This document shows, piece after piece, positions 43,101 through 52,018 of a stretch of DNA of 64,000 nucleotides. Numbering within the stretch: the stretch's first letter is position 1; each line of letters starts with the position of its first letter. This stretch comes from Mytilus galloprovincialis. Taxonomy: Eukaryota > Mollusca > Bivalvia > Mytilida > Mytilidae. The translations under genes and the position numbers were made by a program. The notes under the pieces are model-generated. The model was given only the letters and a program-made list of their open reading frames with translations. It was not told the origin of the DNA and did not search any database. The stretch spans positions 4,863,112 to 4,927,111 of the forward strand of contig NC_134842.1 in the NCBI RefSeq assembly GCF_965363235.1, in the 5' to 3' direction.

Positions 43101-46100
43101 GGTCAGTGATATTTGTAGATATATTAGCATTAGCACGTAGTATTAGTGGTAGGTCAGTGATATTTGTAGATACATTAGCATTAGCACGTAGTATTAGTGG
43201 TAGGGGTCAGTGATATTTGTAGATACATTAGCATTAGCACGTAGTATTAGTGGTAGGTCAGTGATATTTGTAGATATATTAGCATTAGCACGTAGTATTA
43301 GTGGTAGGTCAGTGATATTTGTAGATACATTAGCATTAGCACGTAGTATTAGTGGTAGTTCAGTGATATTTGTAGATATAATATTAGCATTAGCACGTAG
43401 TATTAGTGGTAGTTCAGTGATATTTGTAGATATATTAGCATTAGCACGTAGTATTAGTGGTAGGTCAGTGATATTTGTAGATATATTAGCATTAGCACGT
43501 AGTATTAGTGGTAGGTCAGTGATATTTGTAGATATATTAGCATTAGCACGTAGTATTAGTGGTAGGTCAGTGATATTTGTAGATATATTAGCATTAGCAG
43601 GTAGTATTAGTGGTAGGTCAGTGATATTTGTAGATATATTAGCATTAGCACGTAGTATTAGTGGTAGGTCAGTGATATTTGTAGATACATTAGCATTAGC
43701 ACGTAGTATTAGTGGTAGGTCAGTGATATTTGTAGATATATTAGCATTAGCACGTAGTATTAGTGGTAGGTCAGTGATATTTGTAGATACATTAGCATTA
43801 GCACGTAGTATTAGTGGTAGGTCAGTGATATTTGTAGATACATTAGCATTAGCACGTAGTATTAGTGGTAGGGGTCAGTGATATTTGTAGATACATTAGC
43901 ATTAGCACGTAGTATTAGTGGTAGGTCAGTGATATTTGTAGATACATTAGCATTAGCACGTAGTATTAGATACATTAGCATTAGCACGTAGTATTAGTGG
44001 TAGGTCAGTGATATTTGTAGATACATTAGCATTAGCACGTAGTATTAGTGGTAGGTCAGTGATATTTGTAGATACATTAGCATTAGCACGTAGTATTAGT
44101 GGTAGGTCAGTGATATTTGTAGATACATTAGCATTAGCACGTAGTATTAGTGGTAGGTCAGTGATATTTGTAGATACATTAGCATTAGCATGTAGTATTA
44201 GTGGTAGTTCAGTGATATTTGTAGATATATTAGCATTAGCACGTAGTATTAGTGGTAGGTCAGTGATATTTGTAGATACATTAGCATTAGCACGTAGTAT
44301 TAGTGGTAGGTCAGTGATATTTGTAGATACATTAGCATTAGCACGTAGTATTAGATACATTAGCATTAGCACGTAGTATTAGTGGTAGTTCAGTGATATT
44401 TGTAGATATAATATTAGCATTAGCACGTAGTATTAGTGGTAGTTCAGTGATATTTGTAGATATATTAGCATTAGCATGTAGTATTAGTGGTAGGTCAGTG
44501 ATATTTGTAGATATATTAGCATTAGCACGTAGTATTAGTGGTAGGTCAGTGATATTTGTAGATATATTAGCATTAGCACGTAGTATTAGTGGTAGGTCAG
44601 TGATATTTGTAGATCTATCAGCATTAGCACGTAGTATTAGTGGTAGGTCAGTGATATTTGTAGATCTATCAGCATTAGCACGTAGTATTAGTGGTAGGTC
44701 AGTGATATTTGTAGATCTATTAGCATTAGCACGTAGTATTAGTGGTAGGTCAGTGATATTTGTAGATATATTAGCATTAGCACGTAGTATTAGTGGTAGG
44801 TCAGTGATATTTGTAGATATATTAGCATTAGCACGTAGTATTAGTGGTAGGTCAGTGATATTTGTAGATATATTAGCATTAGCACGTAGTATTAGTGGTA
44901 GGTCAGTGATATTTGTAGATCTATCAGCATTAGCACGTAGTATTAGTGGTAGGTCAGTGATATTTGTAGATCTATCAGCATTAGCACGTAGTATTAGTGG
45001 TAGGTCAGTGATATTTGTAGATCTATTAGCATTAGCACGTAGTATTAGTGGTAGGTCAGTGATATTTGTAGATATATTAGCATTAGCACGTAGTATTAGT
45101 GGTAGGTCAGTGATATTTGTAGATATATTAGCATTAGCACGTAGTATTAGTGGTAGGTCAGTGATATTTGTAGATATATTAGCATTAGCACGTAGTATTA
45201 GTGGTAGTTCAGTGATATTTGTAGATACATTAGCATTAGCACGTAGTATTAGTGGTAGTTCAGTGATATTTGTAGATATAATATTAGCATTAGCACGTAG
45301 TATTAGTGGTAGGTCAGTGATATTTGTAGATACATTAGCATTAGCACGTAGTATTAGTGGTAGGTCAGTGATATTTGTAGATACATTAGCATTAGCACGT
45401 AGTATTAGTGGTAGGTCAGTGATATTTGTAGATACATTAGCATTAGCACGTAGTATTAGTGGTAGGTCAGTGATATTTGTAGATACATTAGCATTAGCAC
45501 GTAGTATTAGTGGTAGTTCAGTGATATTTGTAGATACATTAGCATTAGCACGTAGTATTAGTGGTAGTTCAGTGATATTTGTAGATACATTAGCATTAGC
45601 ACGTAGTATTAGTGGTAGGTCAGTGATATTTGTAGATACATTAGCATTAGCACGTAGTATTAGTGGTAGGTCAGTGATATTTGTAGATACATTAGCATTA
45701 GCACGTAGTATTAGTGGTAGGTCAGTGATATTTGTAGATACATTAGCATTAGCACGTAGTATTAGTGGTAGGTCAGTGATATTTGTAGATACATTAGCAT
45801 TAGCACGTAGTATTAGTGGTAGGTCAGTGATATTTGTAGATACATTAGCATTAGCACGTAGTATTAGTGGTAGTTCAGTGATATTTGTAGATATAATATT
45901 AGCATTAGCACGTAGTATTAGTGGTAGTTCAGTGATATTTGTAGATATATTAGCATTAGCACGTAGTATTAGTGGTAGGTCAGTGATATTTGTAGATATA
46001 TTAGCATTAGCACGTAGTATTAGTGGTAGGTCAGTGATATTTGTAGATACATTAGCATTAGCACGTAGTATTAGTGGTAGGTCAGTGATATTTGTAGATA

Positions 46101-49100
46101 CATTAGCATTAGCACGTAGTATTAGTGGTAGGTCAGTGATATTTGTAGATATATTAGCATTAGCATGTAGTATTAGTGGTAGGTCAGTGATATTTGTAGA
46201 TACATTAGCATTAGCACGTAGTATTAGTGGTAGGTCAGTGATATTTGTAGATACATTAGCATTAGCACGTAGTATTAGTGGTAGGTCAGTGATATTTGTA
46301 GATATATTAGCATTAGCACATCTCATTTCCATACGTATTGTTTTGCTCTAGTTAATTAGTAATCACATGTGATAAGTCAATGGTATTTGATATGCATTTT
46401 TATAAGCATTGGCACTTCTCATTTCCATGGAGGATATTTTATATATCTAGCATGTCTAGTGTTTTATTTTTCAGTGTAAAAGATGTATCTGCGGCACAGA
46501 ATATAGGTTCTATTTTAGCACAGAGATGTTTAGAAGCTGGCGTCTCCTGTGTTTTCTTGGGGGAAGAAGAAAATTTTACATCAGAAGCAGTAAGTGATAA
46601 TCTATTTTACATTATAATGATTAAAAAGGAAAACTAGAACTACCAGAAATATTGGACAAATGAAAGACAGACATCTAACCAACTGCTAGCAACTACAACT
46701 ATAAAAGAAAGAATAAAATAATCATCAATACATGGTCAAGTTAACCTGCCTTGATACAGGTGCAAAATGTGATGGTGCATGTGCATGGTATGTTTTAATG
46801 ACAGCACTTCAACTATGCAAAAACATTAACTACAAACATACACAGACATCCTTTTATGTCCATCTAGACTCTGTCGTAAAAGTAAAAGTTACGAAAAACA
46901 TCTACACATTCTAGTAACCATTAGCGTGAGAAGTTACCTGGACAAAAAATATAGAAGGAGCTGGCTTCTACTATGACTACAAGAAGCTAATTAAAGGAGC
47001 AACAGCTACAAAAAAAAAAGAAGACGGGGGCCAAAAACGGGCCTTATCGTACCTTGTCCTTTAATATTGCTATAATTTCAGGGCCTGTCCTTTCTGAAGG
47101 TAGTAGAAGAAGGTTGTATTAGTCTTCAGGGTATATCTATATCTGTCATGCTATAAATTTAACAATGTTATTAAGCAGTTAAGCTGCTTTATGCGAGCAC
47201 CCTTGATTTATGTTCTACCCAATAAATGCTGAAATATGTGCCACTTTTATTATCTGGCTGGCTATCATGTTATTTATAACTAATTGGACACTTTTTTCAT
47301 ACTTTTTATTCTGGAATATAAAATATATTACCATAAAAACGTTAAATGGTCGTCGATTTTCCCAAAAGTTTTGAAGTTGCACATAGGAAGTAGTGCTCGA
47401 TATAAATCCTTCTATAGTTTATTATTCCCTGTGCTGTTCGTTAAGATGTAAAAGAACAATTGTATGAAATAATTGATCGCCGAAAATCTATAAAGATGAG
47501 TCGTTTACATCTCCAGAATGACAAAAGTCGTAGGAATATTGTTTGTCATCGATACGTATTACATAAGTCAGTAGTCTATTAATCAGCTGATATAAGTTGG
47601 CACCAATTTCGAATTACATAGAAGACAAAAATTACGTACCTTTTAAATTGGGAGGATTCTGATGATACATAGGTACATTTTTTACTTTATTATTAATCAT
47701 TTTATTCGTTTTTTGTCTGAAATGATTTAGATTATTTAAATCATCTTAATTCAGTAATCTTAAATGTATGCTCTTTTGTATTCTTGTTAATATTATTCCA
47801 TTATCTCGCAAATGACCTCCTTCATGCTTGTCAAATAAAGTTGTTGTTATTGTAGTTTTCTGATTGGTCGATGTCAAGGTCATTTTAAGATTGTTTCGCT
47901 TTGGTGTTACAATGTAACATAATGCTACACGTGCTTTGATTTAGCTCAATGTGCTTCAATAAATATTGAGATTAAAACTTTAACAACTGTTTTCTAAAGG
48001 ACGGCATTATTTAACTTCCAAAGTCGCATATTCTGTAAAATATTAAGTCCGAATCTGTGACGCGTATCAACTGTAATTGTTTTTGATTTACAAGGAGTTT
48101 TTGATTTCCGGTACAGAAAAATACGACTTTTTTGTTATAATGTTTCTTTTTATAATTTTTCACATTTAAACACTCGCTAAGTGTTCTTGAATCAATTCTT
48201 TGCGGTTCCTTCGACAACTTTATATTGGTAAACGGTTTCCCCATGAAAATAATGTGAAAAGAAATCGCATGATACGATAAAAAGGTAACCAGACTAACGA
48301 GGCTGGAGAAACATTTATGTTTTCAACAAGTTGAAGTTACAAACAAGTTTTTCTTTATTCCTACTATTACAGTTATTTAAAGTTTAAATAAATGGGTTTT
48401 TTATTATGATATTAGTAATGGAAGACAGTTAAACCGTAATCAAGATATTTTAATTCAGTTATAATTTGAGACATTAATAAAATGGCACTGGCTACGGTTA
48501 CATGGAAATGTAACAATAATAAAAATATTATTGTTACATTGGAGACTAAATGCCAGAATGCATGGTTTGGTAAGGACCTGTTTAATTACGAATGTAACAA
48601 TAATTATTGAGGCTATACATTGCGCTATTGTTACATGAAAAACAGTAATGTACGATGGGACTAGAAATATGTACTAATAATAAAAGTTGAAGACATTTAT
48701 TTTATATTTACAATACTTAGATTTATTACATACAACTTATTTACTGTAATTTTTTCTTTACAATGACAATTTCGACAAATCCTATAAGTGTTTTTTAAAG
48801 TCCGACACATTTTTGATGAATGAAATTACATCCTCCACTGATACGTGTACATACAGAAGTTCTTAGTATTTAAGTGACAATTAGCAAACGTTGCTTTTGA
48901 TTTATCAATTTGCCTCAAATTGTATAGCTGTATGAAATCTATGTCTTGATATTGTTTTAGTTTCGTTTATTAAAGCGCATCCCAAGTTTTAATGTTTTTC
49001 ACCCTAAACAAATTGGTTCAAAGTATAATGACAATAATAAGAGAAGGTGTGCAGTTAAATACTTTAAAAAAGTGAAACCATTGAACTATATTTTTCGCCT

Positions 49101-49993
49101 TTGGCACTCCTAATCTTGAGTAGTATCTTTAAGAATACAAAACCATTATTTTTTATCAGTATCAGGGGCAGATCAAGGCATTTGATAAAGGGGGGGGGGG
49201 TTTCCAACTATATGCTCCCATTCAAATGCATTGATCGGCAAACCCCGGAACACCCGGAACACCCCTCCCCCTCCCCCCAGGATCCGCCAATGAGTATTAT
49301 ACAAGTATTTTTCGGCTAGTGAGTTCTTTCCGCCCCGAACTTTCCAACGTCGGAACAAAAGAGCATTTACAATAACTTGGACATACACTAAAATCAGAAG
49401 TATACACAAGAAATTAAAATTTAAAAAAAATGTACAAAACAATTATGAAAAATGAATATGATATACAGCAACAATCACCACATTAGTGGGTCCTCACTAT
49501 GTACAGATGCATACAGAATGTGGCAACTTAAACATCTTAACTGGCACAAAACTCTCCCCTAACATAGGACAGTGTATGTGTATTATCTCAGACATTGAAT
49601 CTTTATAAATATAAATTGGAAATAACTTTTGAAAGTGGTAGGATTGCATAACATAAATATTACTGTACAAGCATTATTCATGTTATTTAATACTTTAGAA
49701 ATAGCTGAGAACAATGTCTGAGATAAATATTTTGACCAATTCTTAACACTTTTCATCTGAACTTGGCCAAGTTTGCCTTTGGGTTTTTGATTAACTGCCT
49801 ATAGCACCCTTTGGTGCTTTGATTTTTATTTCAGGGCCTGTCCTTTCTGAAGGCAGTAGAAGAAGGGTGTATAAGTCTTCAGGAACCAGACGTCATAGAA
49901 TCAGAGTATAAGCCTGGAATTGATTATGATGGACCAAAAAGACTTGGAGGAGAAGATAAAGATACACCAATGAAAGATGACTATCAGTTTTGA
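25177..49993 (+). CDS. MRPL18: Mitochondrial ribosomal protein L18 (uL18m), six exons
   Basis: Exons 25177-25243, 37610-37697, 39210-39287, 40435-40548, 46475-46589 and 49835-49993 sum to 621 nt, 206 residues plus stop, and every junction is in phase. Exon 1 encodes an arginine-containing, acid-poor leader (MNFLTLRIRLPLFSEALT), a likely mitochondrial targeting sequence. The body matches the family: FVNRNPRNLEQMALARKRQGW, then VVSASTKEWAIRRHLYS, then AAQNIGSILAQRCLEAGV. Family members belong to the large mitoribosomal subunit; human MRPL18 is also linked to 5S rRNA binding. The C-terminus is longer than in the human protein (180 aa) by an acidic tail ending KDDYQF. Intron 1 is 12.4 kb and filled with nested transposons. 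Intron 4 holds a 4.8-kb minisatellite. A poly(A) signal (AATAAA) lies at 50228. Confidence 0.94.
25423..25458. repeat. (CTTGAT)6 tail of the LINE
   Basis: Six perfect copies lie at the 3' end of the minus-strand LINE (reading ATCAAG on that strand). They directly abut the target duplication CAACTCGT. Simple-repeat tails are characteristic of several APE-type LINEs. Confidence 0.85.
25507..27293 (-). pseudogene. LINE reverse transcriptase, frame-shifted at its N-terminal side
   Basis: The RT motifs are intact: [50 protein letters not shown] and FADD. The C-terminal segment ends in FIPNTIKDWNLLPPDIF. The frame remains open upstream of 27126 to about 27290. There a single-base-type shift near 27285-27295 separates it from the upstream linker (27276-27531), which ends in a premature TAG. 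Confidence 0.88.
27532..28605. mobile_element. PIF/Harbinger-like non-autonomous element (1074 bp) inside the LINE
   Basis: Terminal inverted repeats of about 33 bp start GGCCAA(T/C)TAAAATTAAT and end next to GATTTTCATCC. They are flanked by TTA at 27529-27531 and 28606-28608. A 3-bp TTA/TAA duplication and GG-starting ends are the PIF/Harbinger signature. There is no transposase ORF; the 138-codon frame at 27370-27786 is spurious. Excision with one TTA copy gives an uninterrupted LINE frame. Confidence 0.85.
28606..29583 (-). pseudogene. LINE APE-type endonuclease and end of PHD finger
   Basis: The endonuclease motifs are present in order: SININGLR, DIVALQETK, GGGTMLLVK, IGSWYRPP, LGDFNYRKINW, NTLDLLIT and RLSDHDIV. 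The frame is open upstream of the ATG at 29426 to the insert boundary, covering NCTWICPLCDETN, the end of the PHD finger. It is separated from the RT by the element at 27532-28605. Confidence 0.88.
30079..30692. mobile_element. MITE-like element with AGAAGCGACAA subrepeats
   Basis: Inverted ends of about 100 bp: left 'ggttccactaattaaagaca', right (reversed) 'ggtctcaccaataagagaca'. Each arm is built of several 'aagaagcgacaat' or 'agaagcgtcaa' motifs. The inside is AT-rich and non-coding. It lies within the 4.16-kb insert. Confidence 0.65.
30750..30958 (+). pseudogene. Broken THAP-domain exon
   Basis: From the ATG at 30750 the frame reads a THAP start (CWCVPEC...GGLAF) and an RRKSWINA block, then meets TAG at 30858-30860. 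The remaining THAP signature, VCKAHFTENDYV, follows in the next frame. The C2CH ligands C-x(2-4)-C ... C-x2-H are visible in order. A possible donor (CATG|GTAAAA) ends the exon at 30958. THAP domains are DNA-binding modules of cellular proteins and of P-element and Kolobok transposases. The fragment is too short to tell which, and it is not functional. Confidence 0.7.
31767..32040 (+). repeat. Dispersed repeat family F ('ATGCCCCAC')
   Basis: It begins ATGCCCCACctacgatagtag with GGGGACAT, and ends with GTGGGGCATtcgtgtactgg and 'acacattcttgttt'. ATGCCCCAC/GTGGGGCAT act as inverted ends. Copies are at 40778-41205 (with an internal duplication) and, much diverged, at 37075-37310. Confidence 0.8.
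32501..33260 (+). repeat. Dispersed repeat family G ('AGCTCACCT ... AGGTGAGC'), single unit
   Basis: It begins ttttAGCTCACCTgacc and ends aaGGTGAGCGAcacaggctcttgagagtctctag, with one roughly 480-bp internal unit and the short 'ctactgtaaatactgggcc'-type tail. It is the simplest copy in the window. Multi-unit copies lie at 52737-55602 and, reversed, from 62690 to the window end. Confidence 0.85.
34921..34966 (+). other. Possible alternative first or internal exon of MRPL18
   Basis: A 46-nt segment lies between catcctacag and gtatgt. If included between exons 1 and 2 it shifts the frame. Used with its own ATG at 34927 it encodes 13 codons plus one base and joins exon 2 in the same phase as exon 1, giving a form without the targeting leader. 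It may be a chance exon-like sequence. Confidence 0.25.
36215..36325 (+). repeat. Dispersed repeat family A, truncated copy
   Basis: It contains 'gatgtggtgtgagtgcca' and 'tgagacaaccctccatccaa', then 'gtcaatgtacagccttcaa', and stops at 'caccttggct'. Confidence 0.85.
37075..37310 (+). repeat. Dispersed repeat family F, diverged copy
   Basis: It keeps 'ttcaggttaaagt', 'gtagtttttgatgaatttga' and 'tccctatgat' in the order seen at 31767-32040. The terminal ATGCCCCAC motif is lost. Confidence 0.6.
37785..38020 (-). repeat. Dispersed repeat family A, reverse copy with extension
   Basis: It matches 61430-61775 block by block ('ttcataagtgtctcttgttt', 'agcttgctgttc', 'gtactttgacttatgacggt', 'gagttgtctcattggca'). 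The 99-codon frame here belongs to the repeat. Confidence 0.75.
38086..39075. mobile_element. Possible pogo/Tigger-like remnant
   Basis: The left end CAGTAAAACCTGAGTAAACA and the right-side CCGGTTTATACAGGTTTCTG resemble the termini of pogo/Tigger elements (CAG...AACCTG...AACCGG). No transposase ORF remains and the TA duplication is not evident on the right. The call is tentative. Confidence 0.35.
38949..39123. repeat. Large inverted repeat (about 175 bp hairpin)
   Basis: The left arm (ggttccctgttgtgaacacc, taaaccaac, ctggtcaaaacagaaac, taaaccggct) is mirrored by the right arm (agccggttta, ggtttctgttttgaccag, gttggttta, ggtgtttac, ggaacc). The loop is about 45 nt. It overlaps the possible pogo-like right end. 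Confidence 0.8.
40778..41205 (+). repeat. Dispersed repeat family F with internal duplication
   Basis: It starts ATGCCCCACctacgatagt with aGAGGGGCATT and ends GTGGGGCATccgtgtactt. The middle block 'caggttaaagtttttggtca' to 'ggtcaactgaacat' occurs twice. Confidence 0.85.
41507..46317. repeat. 51-bp minisatellite, about 94 units, in MRPL18 intron 4
   Basis: The unit AGTATTAGTGGTAGGTCAGT, GATATTTGTAGATACATTAG, CATTAGCACGT is 51 bp (17 codons). Frames stay open for hundreds of codons on both strands, but this follows from unit length and homogeneity, not from coding. Main variants are ACATT/ATATT, GGTCAG/GTTCAG, GCACGT/GCATGT, a 3-bp insertion (gatataatatt), a 2-bp insertion (gtaggggtcag at 43203 and 43873) and two shortened units (about 43970 and 44355). 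A six-unit higher-order block with 'gatctatca' units recurs 306 bp apart (44613 and 44919). Confidence 0.97.
46590..47081. other. Start of MRPL18 intron 5
   Basis: A short stretch between exon 5 and the duplicated exon-6 fragment. The open frame at 46732-46914 has no recognisable content. Confidence 0.5.
47082..47156 (+). CDS. MRPL18: Duplicated partial last exon of MRPL18, candidate alternative terminal exon
   Basis: It starts after a good acceptor (tataatttcag) and repeats the first 48 nt of exon 6 (GLSFLKVVEEGCISLQ; A to V at the seventh residue). It then continues GISISVML and stops at TAA 47154-47156. AATAAA at 47221-47226 could serve as its poly(A) signal. Joined to exon 5 it is in frame and would give a 178-residue protein lacking the acidic tail, close to the human length of 180. 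Use in mRNA is inference. Confidence 0.5.
   Translation, partial: GLSFLKVVEEGCISLQGISISVML
48508..48541. repeat. Perfect short palindrome
   Basis: AATGTAACAATAATA, loop AAAA, TATTATTGTTACATT. A further 'aatgtaacaataat' and its complement 'attgttacat' lie within 110 bp, so this may be the core of a decayed inverted-repeat element. Confidence 0.85.
49165..49293. repeat. Family D inverted-repeat element, second copy
   Basis: 'caggggcagatcaagg' with G11 on the left and C tracts with 'caggatccgccaatgag' on the right. Same design as 6293-6412. Confidence 0.6.
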
Positions 49994-50094
49994 ATTGACC
50001 AATGAACATGAAGAAATGTTATAATTTAACTAATGAAAGATGACTATCAGTTCTGAATTGACCAATGAACAAGAAGAAAAGTTCGAAATAAACT
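49969..50094 (+). repeat. 63-bp tandem duplication spanning the MRPL18 stop codon
   Basis: Units 49969-50031 and 50032-50094 both contain aatgaaagatgactatcag, tt(t/c)tgaattgacc and aatgaac. The first includes the MRPL18 stop TGA (49991-49993). A third, diverged unit starts at 50095. The unit is 21 codons long, but the stop is present in both copies, so the protein is not extended. Confidence 0.85.
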
Positions 50095-50227
50095 AATGAA
50101 AGTGAAGGATTTTCTAGCATTAACAAATGAAAAAGGGCCAGCTATTAGTTTGAATTAAACAATGAAAGATATCAATCAGTTGTCATGTTTTTGTCTGAAC
50201 AAGCAGTTAGAATATTTTGTCATCTAA

Positions 50228-50233
50228 AATAAA
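50228..50233 (+). terminator. MRPL18 poly(A) signal
   Basis: AATAAA about 235 nt after the stop codon, the best placed canonical signal downstream. Confidence 0.6.
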
Positions 50234-50954
50234 AGTATTTAATAGTTAATTTTTTTTACTTCAAAAATAATCATCATAATGGAGATAAAAGATACAACAT
50301 GAATTTTATACAAGAATAATATCATTAGAGATACCAGTTTATTTTTGACAGAGTGTCTTCATTGATGCTAGAGTCCAATATAGTTGATAATCCCAAACCT
50401 TATACAAGCATTAAGAAGCTGATTAAACAAAAAAAATCAAAAGTAAAGCTGCACACAAGGACAAAGAATCACAGATGGAAGATATATTCCTTGATTTAAA
50501 ATGATTTTAGCAAATTTCAGTAAAAGAGTATCTTATTATTTTGTCATTACCAAACAAATGGCTATATACCACAGAGGTATCCACCAAGTGATAATAATGT
50601 TTTTAGTGGAACCAAATTTTCTGCACCAGAAAGACATTTGTGAAGTCTCGTCAGTGGTTTTTAAGGCCAATTTATTTGGCAATCCAAAACCTTATACAAA
50701 TGATAAAAAGTCAACTGAGTTACAAAAAAGGACCAAAAGTAGAATGTTACCAAACCTAGAAATCAAAACTTTGTATGAGGGAGATATTTTGATTAAGATT
50801 ACATATGTCAGTGATACCTCCCAAAACATTTTCATAACTTTTAGACAAGGAAAATGGGATGCATAGTATGTATAAATGAACTAGACAGCACTCCAACAAT
50901 ACAAAAACATTAAATATAAACAACAGGATGCTATATGTATATATAGATATAACT

Positions 50955-51125
50955 TATAAGAAAATGTGGTGTCAGTGCCAATGAGACAACTCTCCATCCA
51001 AATAACAATTTATAAAAGTAAACCATTATAGGTCTTCAACACGGAGCCTTGGCTCACACCGAACAACAAGCTATAACGGGCCCCAAAATTACTAGTGTAA
51101 AACAATTCCAACGTGAAAACCAACG
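50955..51125 (+). repeat. Dispersed repeat family A, copy next to a SINE
   Basis: Full order of blocks: 'tgtggtgtcagtgccaatga', 'gacaactctccatccaaata', 'cttcaacacggagccttggc', 'tcacaccgaacaacaagcta'. It is followed by an (AT)13 run at about 51131-51157 and then the SINE. Confidence 0.88.
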
Positions 51126-51126
51126 C

Positions 51127-51156
<30 letters not shown>

Positions 51157-51157
<1 letters not shown>

Positions 51158-51323
51158 CAACTCGTCTAAACATCAACCCAACAATGTTAGATCTGTAAAT
51201 TTGCTTTCGCAAATTTTTGGTTCTTCCCTCGCCGGGATTCGAACCCATGCTACTGTGATATCGTGACACCAAATCGCCTGCACTGCAGCCGTCCCGCTAG
51301 ACCACACGACCACCTGGGCTCTC
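51157..51323 (-). mobile_element. tRNA-derived SINE, copy 1
   Basis: Read on the minus strand it starts GAGAGCCCAGGTGGTCGTGT. An A-box-like GTGGTCTAGCGGGAC follows, then the B box GGGTTCGAATCCC (51235-51247), about 70 nt further in. The body after the tRNA-like head contains an exact hairpin AAATTTGCGAAAGCAAATTT and ends GGTTGATGTTTAGACGAGTT, followed by (AT)n. It is not a functional tRNA gene. Confidence 0.8.
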
Positions 51324-51598
51324 AAAAAAAGAGCTTTCGGTGGGCATGTGTTACCTTTCCACGTCAGTTTTAATCTAGCGGCGTACTACAGTACATGATA
51401 TATAAGGCATGAAGATGTTATTGTTACAGATCAGCTAAATTATCTATAGTAAAGGATCCTACAAATTAATGTAAGATACAGTCACAGACAATAATTATAT
51501 TCATAAGTACGTCTGAGTCAGTGACAACCCTACAACAGATGTATCCATCGGATCGCCATCAATGATGGTGATGCATGGCTGTGTACATAATGTATATA

Positions 51599-51649
51599 CA
51601 ACTCGTCTAAACATCAACCCAACAATGTTAGATCTGTAAATTTGCTTAT
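51599..51649 (-). mobile_element. SINE tail fragment
   Basis: An extra copy of the SINE tail (acaactcgtctaaacatcaa to tgtaaatttgctt) directly abuts the tail of copy 2. This gives a tandem tail. Confidence 0.8.
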
Positions 51650-51816
51650 ACAACTCGTCTAAACATCAACCCAACAATGTTAAATCTGTAAATTTGCTTT
51701 CGCAAATTTTTGGTTCTTCCCTCGCCAGGATTCGAACCCATGCTACTGTGATATCGTGACACCAAATCGCCTGAACTGCAGCCGTCCCGCTGGATCACAC
51801 GACCACCTGGGCTCTC
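51650..51816 (-). mobile_element. tRNA-derived SINE, copy 2
   Basis: Same head, B box (GGGTTCGAATCCT), hairpin and tail as copy 1, in the same orientation, with a handful of substitutions (for example GCTGGATC against GCTAGACC in the A-box region). Confidence 0.82.
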
Positions 51817-52018
51817 ATATATATATGCCAGGATGGACAAAAGCCCACATTATTCAACAAACTTGTGGTCAAGTCCTAAGTTATGAAAGAATTTAATATA
51901 GTACTATGTCTTTTACTAAATCCAGAATTTAGCTTTAGGTTTCCACTCAATGAGACCTTGAGAGTTCAGATATATGATAAATTAATACATCAATGGTTTA
52001 ATTTGGAAGTTATCTGTT

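Larger units (their letters stand above)
47174..49822 (-). mobile_element. Possible second Helitron/Helentron-like insert upstream of MRPL18 exon 6
   Basis: The right end, read on the minus strand, is TCAAAGCACCAAAGGGTGCT then ATAGGCAGTTAAT. It closely matches the end of the insert at 33739 (TCAAAGCGCGAAAGCGCT, GTAAAGGCAGTTAAT), with hairpin stems preserved by paired changes. The left end near 47174 (agcagttaagctgct) is a weaker match and the boundary is provisional. No coding content is seen. It contains the family D copy at 49165-49293. Confidence 0.4.

Noticed and set aside
41507..46317. CRISPR-like array
   Set aside because: There are no unique spacers; the whole unit repeats, and the genome is eukaryotic.
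41477..46351. Very long open frames on both strands (up to 664 codons)
   Set aside because: They are translations of a 51-bp minisatellite whose length is a multiple of three. They lie inside an intron, have no start context and end at indels in the repeat.
50501..50866. 121-codon ORF downstream of MRPL18
   Set aside because: No domain is recognised. The segment with 'aaaccttatacaa' is a diverged copy of nearby 50380-50420, so it looks like repeat sequence. I cannot exclude a small lineage-specific gene.
51231..51323. Functional tRNA gene
   Set aside because: A and B boxes are present, but the sequence recurs with a SINE body and tail, and no proper cloverleaf or anticodon arm is evident.
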